Shown here piece after piece: positions 23,343 to 31,975 of a stretch of DNA of 64,000 bases (within the stretch, counting starts at the first letter, position 1; each line of letters opens with the position of its first letter). Source of the stretch: Lachnoanaerobaculum saburreum DSM 3986 (GTDB lineage Bacteria; Bacillota; Clostridia; Lachnospirales; Lachnospiraceae). The stretch spans positions 324,198-388,197 of the forward strand of contig NZ_GL622296.1 of the NCBI RefSeq assembly GCF_000185385.1, given 5' to 3'. The notes beneath the pieces were generated by a model, which did not search any database, was not told the DNA's origin, and saw only the letters and a list, made by a program, of their open reading frames with translations. The translations under genes were made by a program, and so were the position numbers.

Positions 23343-24113
23343 TTGAATGAATTAAAGATTTTTAAGAACAGTGAGTTTGGAGAAATCCGAATGGTGGAAA
23401 TTTGCGGTGAGCCTTGGTTTGTGGGTAAAGATGTGGCGGAGGTGCTGGGATATAGCAACCCAAGAGACGCACTAAGTAAGCATGTAGACAGCGAAGATAA
23501 GGGAGTAGCGAAATGCGACACCCTTGGAGGAAGTCAGGACTTAACTGTCATCAACGAGTCTGGGCTTTACAGTCTTATTCTCTCGAGCAAGCTACCAAAT
23601 GCAAAGGCATTTAAGAGGTGGGTAACTTCAGAAGTTCTTCCAGCTATCCGCAAGCACGGCTTATATGCTAAAGAAGAGTTACTGGATAATCCGGATATAG
23701 CCATAGCGGCTTTCAAGGCCTTAAAGGAAGAGAGGGAAGCAAGGAAAGCTTTAGAAGTTGAAAATAAGCAGATGCAACCTTTAGCCTTGTTCGCAAAATC
23801 GGTATCGTCGAGTGATACGTCGATACTTATCGGAGACCTTGCAAAGCTCCTGAAACAGAATGGATATGACACAGGACAAAAGAGGCTGTTTGAGGAATTA
23901 AGGCAAAGAAGCTTCTTAATGAAGAGCGGTAGCAGTAAGAACTTACCTACACAAAAGGCTATGGAATTAGGCTTATTTGAGGTAAAGGAAAGCACGATAA
24001 ATAATCCTGACGGAAGTGTAAGAGTTACAAAGACCACAAAAGTAACAGGGAAAGGGCAAGTGTACTTTGTAAATCTCTTTTTAGGGAAGCAGGTAGAAGA
24101 AAAGGTTGGTTAG
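23343..24113 (+). CDS. BRO-N / KilA-C antirepressor
   Basis: The 256-aa protein has an N-terminal BRO-N domain (about 1-100: GEPWFVGKDVAEVLGY, SGLYSLILSSKLPNAKAFKRW) and a C-terminal KilA-C/ANT-like domain (about 145-250). The best start is TTG at 23343, 8 nt after GGGAGG; this gives the canonical MNELKIFKN start, whereas longer frames run into the previous gene. Such proteins counteract the repressor or bind DNA early in induction. Confidence 0.92.
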   Translation: MNELKIFKNSEFGEIRMVEICGEPWFVGKDVAEVLGYSNPRDALSKHVDSEDKGVAKCDTLGGSQDLTVINESGLYSLILSSKLPNAKAFKRWVTSEVLPAIRKHGLYAKEELLDNPDIAIAAFKALKEEREARKALEVENKQMQPLALFAKSVSSSDTSILIGDLAKLLKQNGYDTGQKRLFEELRQRSFLMKSGSSKNLPTQKAMELGLFEVKESTINNPDGSVRVTKTTKVTGKGQVYFVNLFLGKQVEEKVG

Positions 24114-24121
24114 GATGAAGT

Positions 24122-24361
24122 ATGACAGCGAAACCGATAAAGATAGAAATATTAACAAGCTATATCTCTGACATAGGGGGAATAGTTGAAGCAGTTAGAA
24201 AGTTAAGAAAGTCCAACCCTGACGAAACGTTGGAGGTTACAGTCAGGGTTGAGAAAATGTGTTCTACACATAAGGTTATAAAGGCAGATTTTAAGAAGCC
24301 TCTGGATTACCTATTGCTACTGCAATTACTTGATCAAAAAACAGGAAAAAGCTTGGTGTAG
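24122..24361 (+). CDS. 79-aa hypothetical early protein
   Basis: The ATG is 7 nt after AGGA, just behind the antirepressor. The protein is small, basic and helical with no known domain. Its last ~70 bp overlap the 3' end of the oppositely oriented gene at 24291, which is unusual. The rightward position and ribosome site support it, but only moderately. Confidence 0.55.
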   Translation: MTAKPIKIEILTSYISDIGGIVEAVRKLRKSNPDETLEVTVRVEKMCSTHKVIKADFKKPLDYLLLLQLLDQKTGKSLV

Positions 24362-24647
24362 AAAAAGCTGAATGCCCGTTATTAATTGTAACATCTTTAA
24401 GTAGTATGAAGCCGTCATTCTCATTGATGTCTTTGAGGCTTTGAATGTTTTGCTCGTAGTCCTTTAATAAGGTGCCGGCAGTCATAGACATACTGCTTGA
24501 GGCTGTCCTTATATTTGATTTATCGTTAATTTCCGATTGATAGCCAGAGATAATACCGGCAGCAGTTATAAATACTAGTTTGTTGTTATCACTTGAAAGA
24601 TTTGAAAGCGATTTAATAATGTGCTTTTTTAGGCTGATTTTAGACAT
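24291..24647 (-). CDS. Lone leftward gene in the early region (118 aa, unknown)
   Basis: The ATG at 24647 follows AAAGGAGGG by 8 nt; an in-frame ATG 6 bp upstream is too close to the ribosome site. The protein starts basic (MSKISLKKHIIKSL) and contains FITAAGIISGYQSE and FILLKDVTI. It shows no domain I recognise and no signal peptide. It is the only leftward gene amid rightward early genes, a typical position for a lysogenic (moron) gene. Its 3' end overlaps the 79-aa ORF. Confidence 0.65.
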   Translation of the reverse strand: MSKISLKKHIIKSLSNLSSDNNKLVFITAAGIISGYQSEINDKSNIRTASSSMSMTAGTLLKDYEQNIQSLKDINENDGFILLKDVTINNGHSAFSTPSFFLFFDQVIAVAIGNPEAS

Positions 24648-24743
24648 ACTCATATCCCTCCTTTCGTTTACTCAGCTACTGCAATAGCTTGTTATATTAG
24701 TTTAGTAGAGATTAGGGGGAAAGTAAATAGTAGGATTTTATGA

Positions 24744-24911
24744 ATGAAAAAAAGAGTAGAAAAATATGCAGAAATGTCAAAAGGCATCCAATACCTTGAA
24801 TGGTTAGAGCTTCAGAAGACTATAAACGAGATGTTCAGGGAGAAAACAAGAAAACTTCAGGAGGAACTTAGGCTTAATTTTGGTGAGAAAGAAGAAGGAG
24901 GTGAGAAGTGA
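24744..24911 (+). CDS. 55-aa hypothetical coiled-coil-like protein
   Basis: This ORF encodes a charged, helical peptide (EWLELQKTINEMFREKTRKL). Its TGA overlaps the ATG of the next ORF, suggesting coupling. The ribosome site is weak (AGGA). Confidence 0.5.
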   Translation: MKKRVEKYAEMSKGIQYLEWLELQKTINEMFREKTRKLQEELRLNFGEKEEGGEK

Positions 24912-25123
24912 TGGCAGGAGTAGTTATACCATATTTGGGACCGTATGGAGAGCATAAAGGAAAAATTGAACTTATAGATATAAACAGGAAAAAGACAGAA
25001 CCACTAAAAGGTGAAGTCGGTAGATTAAGAGAAAGAGTTACATGGCTTAAAAGTATAGTATGGGGGCTGGTTGCACTAAACATAGCCACGATAGCAATAG
25101 TAATATATTTAGTGACTAAGTAG
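24911..25123 (+). CDS. 70-aa hypothetical protein with one C-terminal membrane helix
   Basis: The ATG follows AAGGAGGTGA. Residues ~45-68 form a hydrophobic helix (SIVWGLVALNIATIAIVIYL) after a coiled-coil-like region. Tail-anchored small phage proteins of this layout are common, and the role is unknown. Confidence 0.65.
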   Translation: MAGVVIPYLGPYGEHKGKIELIDINRKKTEPLKGEVGRLRERVTWLKSIVWGLVALNIATIAIVIYLVTK

Positions 25124-25142
25124 AAAAGATAAGGAGGATCGT

Positions 25143-25385
25143 ATGCCAAGACTTACACCATCCGCCACTGAGATGATGGATAGAGAATACAGGGCGGCAT
25201 ATAAGGCGGGGTTAGAGCTTAAAGGTCTTACACCTGCAAACATCGCAAAATTACTCGGAACATGTGAAAAAACAGTAAAAAGGCGAAAAGATAAGCCGGG
25301 AGATTTGAAGTTGTTTGAGTTAAGAGCAATAGCAGAGAAGCTTAACTTCACACCTGAGCAAGTAGTAAGGATGATTTTAAAGTAG
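25143..25385 (+). CDS. Small HTH DNA-binding protein
   Basis: The 80-aa protein contains a predicted helix-turn-helix (LTPANIAKLLGTCEKTVKRR, about 29-48) and a helical C-terminus ending in TPEQVVRMILK. It is probably a phage early regulator or excisionase-like protein. The ribosome site GGAGG precedes the ATG. Confidence 0.65.
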   Translation: MPRLTPSATEMMDREYRAAYKAGLELKGLTPANIAKLLGTCEKTVKRRKDKPGDLKLFELRAIAEKLNFTPEQVVRMILK

Positions 25386-25400
25386 AGGAGGTGATAAGAC

Positions 25401-25766
25401 TTGAAGATGGCATTAAAAGATGGCCATATATTAATAAAAGAGGCTGACAATGTCCAATTCCAAATTATAAAAAGCTGGGGAAAAATGAAGTGGAGCAGGG
25501 TGAGTCAGACTCTAAGTGGAGTTGTAGATATTGAGCTACTTAATAAACTGGCAGGTCTTGTGAATCTACCAGCAAGTATAGAGGCAGAACGTAAGAGACT
25601 CAATAGAATAATGGTAGCAGTGGACAAGGAAAGAGTGAATGAGGATCCTGTACCACTGATAGATCCACCGATTAAGGTGTCACCATTTAAGCATCAGATC
25701 AGGGGCTACAACATGGCACTAATGGTTCTTGGACTAATTGAGCCACCAGTAGAAAATGAGAGGTAA
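25401..25766 (+). CDS. N-terminal part of a split SNF2-type helicase
   Basis: The 121-aa protein starts at TTG behind AGGAGG. Residues 56-121 match the pre-motif-I region of phage SNF2/DEAD helicases (LPASIEAERKRL, then SPFKHQIRGYNMAL with the FKHQ Q-like motif at 96-99). It stops exactly where motif I (Walker A) should follow. The missing remainder begins at 28899 as a separate gene. The protein cannot hydrolyse ATP alone and may bind DNA or the other half. Confidence 0.72.
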   Translation: MKMALKDGHILIKEADNVQFQIIKSWGKMKWSRVSQTLSGVVDIELLNKLAGLVNLPASIEAERKRLNRIMVAVDKERVNEDPVPLIDPPIKVSPFKHQIRGYNMALMVLGLIEPPVENER

Positions 25767-25768
25767 GA

Positions 25769-25969
25769 ATGACTGACTTTAAGAAGAAAATTATTGAACC
25801 ACTACAGTACGCAAAATTTGAGTATAAGCAAAGGTATATGCAATCACCTTATTCCAATACACAATCTGAGGAAGTTAAGCAATTTATGGAAATAGTGACA
25901 GCATTAGATATGGCTATTGATATGTTGGAAAGGCAAGAAAGAATGGAAAATGATGAAAAAGACAAGTAA
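25769..25969 (+). CDS. 66-aa hypothetical protein
   Basis: It begins 2 bp after the helicase N-part stop, with AGAGGT upstream. Helical, acidic C-terminus, no domain. It overlaps the next ORF by 20 bp and is the first gene of the segment separating the helicase halves. Confidence 0.6.
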   Translation: MTDFKKKIIEPLQYAKFEYKQRYMQSPYSNTQSEEVKQFMEIVTALDMAIDMLERQERMENDEKDK

Positions 25970-26309
25970 GTACTACAAGAAAGTTATATCACAACTTGAA
26001 GACTTATATCAGAATTCAAAGGATATGGCAAAAGACGGAAGTAAAGTATGGCGTGACGATATGGAGGCTTTACAGGTAGCCATGGATATCATTGAAGACT
26101 ATGAGAAAATGTCTGAGCAGGTGTCAAGGCTGGTTAACAAATATGAGGTAGGGAAGCTACTTGTAAAGAGAAATACCGGTATATATTCATGTCCTGAGTG
26201 TGGAAGCTTAATAAAGAAAACTAATAGAAATCACTGCTACAACTGTGGACAAAGAATATTATGGCTAAAAAAGAAGGATGGAAAAGTAGTGAAAGGAAAT
26301 CTCAGATGA
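25950..26309 (+). CDS. Zinc-ribbon protein (119 aa)
   Basis: An N-terminal helical region (about 1-75) precedes a C-terminal zinc ribbon with CPECG and CYNCG pairs (about 84-104). Such proteins may bind nucleic acid or scaffold partners. The start is uncertain: two adjacent ATGs (25950, 25953) follow GGAAA inside the previous gene. Its stop overlaps the methyltransferase ATG. Confidence 0.65.
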   Translation: MMKKTSKYYKKVISQLEDLYQNSKDMAKDGSKVWRDDMEALQVAMDIIEDYEKMSEQVSRLVNKYEVGKLLVKRNTGIYSCPECGSLIKKTNRNHCYNCGQRILWLKKKDGKVVKGNLR

Positions 26310-28195
26310 AGCTAGGTGCTTTATTTAGTGGAAGTGGAGGGTTCGAGCTGGCTGGGCAGCTTGTAGGTTTTACTCCTGTGTGGGCAAGTGAGATAGAGCC
26401 TTTCCCTATATTAGTGACAACAAAAAGATTTCCTAGGATGTTGCACCTTGGTGATATTAAAAAACTTGATGGTGCGAAAATGCCAAAAGTAGACATTATA
26501 ACGGGTGGCTCACCATGTCAGGATATGAGCATAGCCGGAAAGCGCGTAGGATTAGATGGCTCACGAAGCAATTTAATCAGAGAACAGATAAGAGTTGTAA
26601 AGGAGATGAGAGAAAGTGATAAGGCAGATGGAAGAACAGGAAAAGAAATCAGACCACGATTCATGGTCTGGGAAAATGTCCCCGGAGCATTCTCAAGTAA
26701 CAAGGGAGAAGACTTCAGGTGCGTCCTTGAAGAAATCTGCAGAGTCGCAGATGCTGAAGTTTCTATTCCTAGACCTCCGAAAAGTAAATGGGAAAAGAGT
26801 GGAACAATCATGGCAGATGGCTACTCCGTGGCATGGAGAACACTTGATGCACAATACTGGGGAGTTCCCCAGCGAAGAAAAAGAATCTACCTTGTTGCAG
26901 ATTTTGGAGGTGAATCCGCACCCGAAATACTATTTGAGCAAGACAGCTTGCGAAGGGATTCTTGTAAGAGCAGAGAGGAAAAAGAAGAAGCTTCCGGAAA
27001 TTTTAGAGAAAGCTTTGAGAAATCAGATAAATACCGATTTGTAGTGATAGAAAATCATCCAGCGGACAGCAGAGTAGATATATGCAAAGATGGCAAAGTT
27101 CAAACTCTTACCGGCAGGATGGGTACTGGAGGAGGAAATGTTCCTATTCTTCTTGAAGAAATAAAAGCATTCCATATCACACAAGATCCAATAAGTATGA
27201 AGATTTCGCCTTGTTTGACACAAGGAAATTCAAATACAGGGCAAGCAACGATAGGAGTTGTAATCCCAGTAATGGATAAAGCTTCAAGATACAAGAGCCA
27301 AAAGACAGCAAACAGCTTTGGAGTAGGAGATGAAGATAATCCTGCTTATACCTTAACTACAGCTGATAGGCATTCAATTGCTTATTCAATCGACAGAGCA
27401 GCATTTAATCAGGATGTAAATGCGAAGTACGACATAGGCATTGCAGAAGATATTGCACAAACAATAGTTGCCAGAGGACCCAGTGCAGTCGCACATGAGA
27501 CATATGCTATACAGGGCTTTGGAGAATACAAGCCTTCGGGTAAGGCCTCTTCAATTAAGCATAGGGACTTTAAGGATGCTACAGATTTAGTTGTGGCATT
27601 TGAACCTGGAACAGTTTCCAGAGTGGGTGGACATTATTATGAAGATGGGAAGGCAGGTACGATCAGAGCAAAGCCGGGAGACAACCAGCAGACGATTATA
27701 AATGATTACATAGTACGCAGGCTGACACCGAAAGAGTGCGGAAGACTTCAAGGATTTCCGGATGGTTGGACTGACAATCTTGCCATAGCAGAGCCTACGG
27801 AGGACGATATCCTGTACTGGAGAATGATATTCAAGGAACATGCAGAAGCATTTGGAGAAAAGAAAAAGGAAAAGACTGACAATCAAATTAGAAAGTGGCT
27901 GCAAAATCCTGAAAGTGATTCAGCAAAATATAAGATGTGGGGAAATGGAATAGCTTTGCCGTGTGCCACATTTGTAATGAAAGGAATCGCACAGAAATTA
28001 CAAAGGAGAAGTATGAAGGAAATAAAAATAAATGTTCCGGATGGGACGCAATTGCTGCATGTATTGGCGGTGATAGATAATGGCAGAGAAATTCACTATG
28101 AGGCAAAGTTCTGTGATTTAAGAGATGGTAATACAGAGTACTCTATTAACTCCAATGATGAAAAAAATATAGGAGAATCAAAAGGAAATGTTTGA
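26306..28195 (+). CDS. C5-cytosine DNA methyltransferase
   Basis: The protein is about 629 aa. Motif I is ALFSGSGGFELAG (5-17), the catalytic Cys71 is in GGSPCQDMS, ENV is at 123-125, and QRRKRIYLVADF is motif VIII. A very long variable target-recognition region (about 200-490) precedes motif IX-X (RLTPKECGRLQGFPDGW, MWGNGIALP). It methylates cytosine in an unknown site, probably protecting phage DNA from host restriction. No restriction endonuclease is nearby. The last ~60 residues follow an internal AAAGGAG and in-frame ATG at 28013 and look like a separate small protein. Confidence 0.92.
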   Translation: MKLGALFSGSGGFELAGQLVGFTPVWASEIEPFPILVTTKRFPRMLHLGDIKKLDGAKMPKVDIITGGSPCQDMSIAGKRVGLDGSRSNLIREQIRVVKEMRESDKADGRTGKEIRPRFMVWENVPGAFSSNKGEDFRCVLEEICRVADAEVSIPRPPKSKWEKSGTIMADGYSVAWRTLDAQYWGVPQRRKRIYLVADFGGESAPEILFEQDSLRRDSCKSREEKEEASGNFRESFEKSDKYRFVVIENHPADSRVDICKDGKVQTLTGRMGTGGGNVPILLEEIKAFHITQDPISMKISPCLTQGNSNTGQATIGVVIPVMDKASRYKSQKTANSFGVGDEDNPAYTLTTADRHSIAYSIDRAAFNQDVNAKYDIGIAEDIAQTIVARGPSAVAHETYAIQGFGEYKPSGKASSIKHRDFKDATDLVVAFEPGTVSRVGGHYYEDGKAGTIRAKPGDNQQTIINDYIVRRLTPKECGRLQGFPDGWTDNLAIAEPTEDDILYWRMIFKEHAEAFGEKKKEKTDNQIRKWLQNPESDSAKYKMWGNGIALPCATFVMKGIAQKLQRRSMKEIKINVPDGTQLLHVLAVIDNGREIHYEAKFCDLRDGNTEYSINSNDEKNIGESKGNV

Positions 28196-28898
28196 GAAAA
28201 TATTTGAAAAATACAATCAAATTATATTTTTTGATACAGAAACAACAGGGTTTCACCCTGAAAGACTGGATCAAATAATAGAGCTGGCAGCTATAAGTAT
28301 TGATAAAACCGGTAGACAGCAGGAGATGGATGAATTTATAAAGCTTTTCAGAGTACAAGAACTACCACAACAAATCACAGAATTAACAGGAATTTCAAGT
28401 GATACACTTTCAGCTCAAGGAAAAGATGAGTTCGCAGTATTAAATAAATTTATAGACATGATACAGGGTAATGGCAAAACACTTTTAATAGCACACAATG
28501 CCCAGTTCGACCTTAAATTTATGGCATATGCAATTCATAGAAACAAGAATAAAGAGTGGATGCAGGTGTTTAATGATTGCGACTATCTTGATACCTTAAC
28601 AGTATACAAAGATCGCAGGCAGTATCCGCACAGATTAGAATCAGCAATAGTTCAGTATCACTTGATTAATAAAGTAAAAAATAGCCATAGAGCGATAGAT
28701 GATTGCAGAGCGCTTATTGAAGTGACAAGGTGTATGTATGAAGAGAGAGAAGACTTGGATAGATATGTAAATCTATTCGGATTTAATCCAAGATATGGTC
28801 CTGATGAAAAAAAGCTTAAAAAAGTCACATATGTAAGTCAGAGTATGGATGCTTACTTGGGCAGACCATTATATGAAACTATAAAAAAGGGAGTATAG
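28188..28898 (+). CDS. DnaQ-like DEDDh 3'-5' exonuclease
   Basis: The 236-aa protein has DTETTG (Asp16, Glu18), HNAQFDLKF (Asp108) and HRAIDD (His167, Asp172), the full DEDDh set. The C-terminal ~60 residues are unassigned. It overlaps the methyltransferase stop by 8 bp. It probably proofreads or trims DNA during phage replication. It is the last gene before the helicase motor half. Confidence 0.88.
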   Translation: MFEKIFEKYNQIIFFDTETTGFHPERLDQIIELAAISIDKTGRQQEMDEFIKLFRVQELPQQITELTGISSDTLSAQGKDEFAVLNKFIDMIQGNGKTLLIAHNAQFDLKFMAYAIHRNKNKEWMQVFNDCDYLDTLTVYKDRRQYPHRLESAIVQYHLINKVKNSHRAIDDCRALIEVTRCMYEEREDLDRYVNLFGFNPRYGPDEKKLKKVTYVSQSMDAYLGRPLYETIKKGV

Positions 28899-30248
28899 AT
28901 GGGCATACAAAATAAGGGTTTCGGATTTCTATTCGAAATGGGATGTGGAAAAACACTCACAGCCATAGCCACACTGGGTACAGCTTATAAGCTTGAAAAA
29001 ATAGAAAAAGTTCTTATTATAGCACCCACATCAGTCTGCAGTGTGTGGCCTAAAGAGTTTGACGATTACGCAGACTTTAAGACAATAGTAAAAGTTCTTT
29101 TAGGAGATAAGGATAAAAGAATTAAGGCACTCTCTGACTTAAATAGCTTTCCTTTTAAAGCATTAAAGGTGGCCGTGATTAATTATGAAAGTACATGGAG
29201 AGAAGATATATTTGAGGCACTATATGAATGGGATTCAGACATGATTATATGTGACGAGAGTCAAAGAATAAAGACTCATGATGCGGAGCAGTCAAAAGCA
29301 ATCCATAAATTGGGAGACCAGGCACGATACAAACTGATACTGTCAGGAACACCAGTGCAGAACAATGCTATAGATTTGTACAGCCAGTACAGGTTCCTAG
29401 ATCCAACAATATTCGGAACAAATTTCTATCAATTCCGAAATAGGTATGCAATTATGGGAGGCTTTAACAGGCATCAGATTGTAGGTTACAGAGACCTTGA
29501 CCAGTTAATTCAGAAAGAGCATTCAATCGCTTATAGAGTTACAAAGGAAGAGGCTTTGGATTTGCCGGAGCAGACATTCCTTGAAAGAAGAATAACTCTA
29601 TCTGCAAAGGAAAAGAATATATATAGCAAGATTAAAAGAGAAAGCTTTGCAGAACTTGATGGCGGTGGGAAGGTTACAGTCACAACTGTACTCACTAAGC
29701 TCCTAAGATTACAGCAGTTCACAGGTGGTTTTTTGGTGGCTGATGGATCCGAAAAGGCTGAGCTTGTGAGCAAAGGGAAGCTCAATGCTTTAGAAGAAAT
29801 CATTGATGATTATGTAGTGGATGCAGACAAAAAGCTTGTAATCTTTGCAAGGTTTAGACCGGAGATTGATTTAATCGGTCAAATGCTTACAAAGAAAAAA
29901 ATCAAGTATGGAGCCATATATGGAGATGTAAAACTGGAAGATAGAGGTGGCATAGTCAAAGATTTTCAGACAAATGAGAACACAAAGGTATTCCTTGCAC
30001 AGATTGATACTGCAGGACTTGGTATCACGCTAACTGCTGCAGATACATGTGTATATTATTCTGTCAATTTTAATTATGCAGCGTACACACAGAGTCTTGC
30101 AAGAATCCACCGTATTGGGCAGAAGAATATCTGTACATATATTCATTTGATTACAGAGGGAACTGTGGATGAAACGATATTGAAAGCACTGGCAAGGAAA
30201 GAGGACTTGGCAAAGACGATAGTAGATGAGTGGAGGAATTACTTTTAA
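28899..30248 (+). CDS. SNF2-type helicase motor (C-terminal part of a split gene)
   Basis: The 449-aa protein starts only 14 residues before Walker A (EMGCGKT, ending at 19). It contains motif II DESQ (119-122), motif III LSGTP (148-152), VIFARF (motif IV region), TAGLGITLTAAD (motif V) and ARIHRIGQK (motif VI, near 405). The Q-motif region that normally precedes Walker A is missing and is present in the gene at 25401. Its own GGGAG ribosome site shows it is translated separately. Confidence 0.9.
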   Translation: MGIQNKGFGFLFEMGCGKTLTAIATLGTAYKLEKIEKVLIIAPTSVCSVWPKEFDDYADFKTIVKVLLGDKDKRIKALSDLNSFPFKALKVAVINYESTWREDIFEALYEWDSDMIICDESQRIKTHDAEQSKAIHKLGDQARYKLILSGTPVQNNAIDLYSQYRFLDPTIFGTNFYQFRNRYAIMGGFNRHQIVGYRDLDQLIQKEHSIAYRVTKEEALDLPEQTFLERRITLSAKEKNIYSKIKRESFAELDGGGKVTVTTVLTKLLRLQQFTGGFLVADGSEKAELVSKGKLNALEEIIDDYVVDADKKLVIFARFRPEIDLIGQMLTKKKIKYGAIYGDVKLEDRGGIVKDFQTNENTKVFLAQIDTAGLGITLTAADTCVYYSVNFNYAAYTQSLARIHRIGQKNICTYIHLITEGTVDETILKALARKEDLAKTIVDEWRNYF

Positions 30249-30814
30249 TGGCAAAGATTGATATTTTTAATTCGGGAAATAAATACGATATCCTATACAC
30301 AGATCCACCATGGCAACAAGGTAGGGGTGGAAAGAAGACGGCAAGACCAAACAGTACTGGAATGACAGTTCCATATGAAACAATGGACATCCCGGGTATT
30401 ATGGAGCTTCATAACTATGTCACAAATAAACTGATGAATGAAAAGCACAATGTATTCATGTGGACGATAGACAAATACCTTCCACAGACAGAGGAAATCA
30501 TGGATCTGCTTGGATATAAAATTCATGCAAGACTTGTATGGGATAAGGGTAATGGACCAGCACCCGCCTACACAGTACGCTTCGCACATGAGTATCTGCT
30601 CTGGTTCTATAAGAATGGGAATATTATACTTCCAAATAAGGACAAGCGTGGAACTTTTTCAACAGTACTCAGAGAGAATAGCAAGCGGCATCACAGCCAA
30701 AAGCCGGAGTGTGCCTATCAGATGTTAGAAACATTCTTCCCACAAGCAAAGAAGCTGGAGCTTTTCGCAAGGATAGAGCGTGACGGATGGGATGCATGGG
30801 GAAATGAATTATAA
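30248..30814 (+). CDS. MT-A70-family N6-adenine methyltransferase
   Basis: The protein is about 188 aa. The catalytic DPPW motif is at residues 19-22 (YTDPPWQ), and the C-terminal KLELFARIERDGWDAWGNE segment is typical of MT-A70 phage enzymes. It methylates adenine N6 in DNA. The ATG overlaps the helicase stop (TAATG). With the C5 enzyme it gives the phage two modification activities and no cognate nuclease. Confidence 0.88.
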   Translation: MAKIDIFNSGNKYDILYTDPPWQQGRGGKKTARPNSTGMTVPYETMDIPGIMELHNYVTNKLMNEKHNVFMWTIDKYLPQTEEIMDLLGYKIHARLVWDKGNGPAPAYTVRFAHEYLLWFYKNGNIILPNKDKRGTFSTVLRENSKRHHSQKPECAYQMLETFFPQAKKLELFARIERDGWDAWGNEL

Positions 30815-30833
30815 ATCAAAGAAGGAGTAAATA

Positions 30834-31304
30834 ATGGAAACGATTATAACGCTTGACGATAAGGTAAGAGCTTATAAGGATCTCTTAGATAAAAAGGATG
30901 AGCTGACAGAGCAGACAAAGGAAAATAATAAGAAGCTTGATGAACTTGAGCAGGAAATTGCACAGCAGATGGTAGATGAAGAAAAGCCTGATACTACAGT
31001 AGACGGTTTCAAATACAGTTTGCAGGAGAAGACCATCTATTCAAAAATCGGTGAAGACAAACTGATGGAGAAAGGACTGGACTTCTTCGAGGTACTTCGT
31101 GAGGAGGGATTCGGAGATTTGATTGTTGAAAGAGTGGATTCAAGGACACTTAATTCAGCGATGAATAATCTTGTAGAGGAAACAGGAGAGCTTCCGGAAG
31201 GGCTTGCGGAGTGCTTAAGTATTTACTCTCAATTAAAAGTTTCAAAGCGTAAGGCAAATACGAAGGCTCTTAGCAGAGCAAAGAAAGCACAGGAGGAAAT
31301 CTGA
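30834..31304 (+). CDS. 156-aa coiled-coil hypothetical protein
   Basis: A strongly charged N-terminal coiled coil (DLLDKKDELTEQTKENNKKL, then EQEIAQQM) precedes a basic tail (KVSKRKANTKALSRAKKAQ). No domain recognised. GAAGGAG precedes the ATG. It heads three unknown genes before the Sak4-like ATPase and may be a replication or recombination accessory factor, by position only. Confidence 0.65.
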   Translation: METIITLDDKVRAYKDLLDKKDELTEQTKENNKKLDELEQEIAQQMVDEEKPDTTVDGFKYSLQEKTIYSKIGEDKLMEKGLDFFEVLREEGFGDLIVERVDSRTLNSAMNNLVEETGELPEGLAECLSIYSQLKVSKRKANTKALSRAKKAQEEI

Positions 31305-31975
31305 TGAAAAGACTTAGTGAATATACAAATGGGGAGCTTATAAACCTTACAAAGGAAGAATATGACGAATTGATTGATTTTGAGTGTATGTATCAAGGTG
31401 CACCATTATCAATTGAAACACCGACATACAAGGAGCTTCCATCTATTCCTGAACCTGAAGTGGTTCTGTACCAGGTAGCCGGATTTTTATTTGAAGACGA
31501 ATCTGAAGCAAAAGAATTTTTAAAGGTTGTAAATAATCTAAAATCTTGCGTTGAAACAGATTATGATTACTACTCCGGAAATTCAGATTACAAATATGTG
31601 AAGAAAAGAAATGTACGACAGAATAATGGTATTACAGAAAAAAAGGTATACACAGAGGAAACATACTGCAGTGTTAGGGCAACTCTAAAAAGTATTGAAG
31701 ATTTGGAAAAATACAATAGAGATGTAAAGGCTGAATATGAATCGAGATGGGCTCAAAGGAATGTAATTATTTGTGATGTTGATGAAGCTATAGACAAAGC
31801 TCGAGATGAATCTATAAAGTTAGAGAATGCTGTGCGAATGTATAAGAAATATTTAGAACTCAGTGAGGGGAATGAAACAATAGCACAAAGTTTCTTTTCT
31901 ACTACAGAGTATGCAAACCTTTTCCCAAAGGTTTTAGAAAAGATTACAGGTCAGGAGGGAGCAACTAATGGATAA
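31304..31975 (+). CDS. 223-aa hypothetical phage protein
   Basis: Acidic and mostly helical, without recognised motifs. The start overlaps the previous stop (TGATG), and the end overlaps the next gene by 8 bp, so it belongs to the early operon. Confidence 0.65.
   Translation: MKRLSEYTNGELINLTKEEYDELIDFECMYQGAPLSIETPTYKELPSIPEPEVVLYQVAGFLFEDESEAKEFLKVVNNLKSCVETDYDYYSGNSDYKYVKKRNVRQNNGITEKKVYTEETYCSVRATLKSIEDLEKYNRDVKAEYESRWAQRNVIICDVDEAIDKARDESIKLENAVRMYKKYLELSEGNETIAQSFFSTTEYANLFPKVLEKITGQEGATNG

Noticed and set aside
26616-27044. 142-aa open frame inside the C5 methyltransferase gene
   Set aside because: It lies in another frame of a gene with complete catalytic motifs and has no proper ribosome site.
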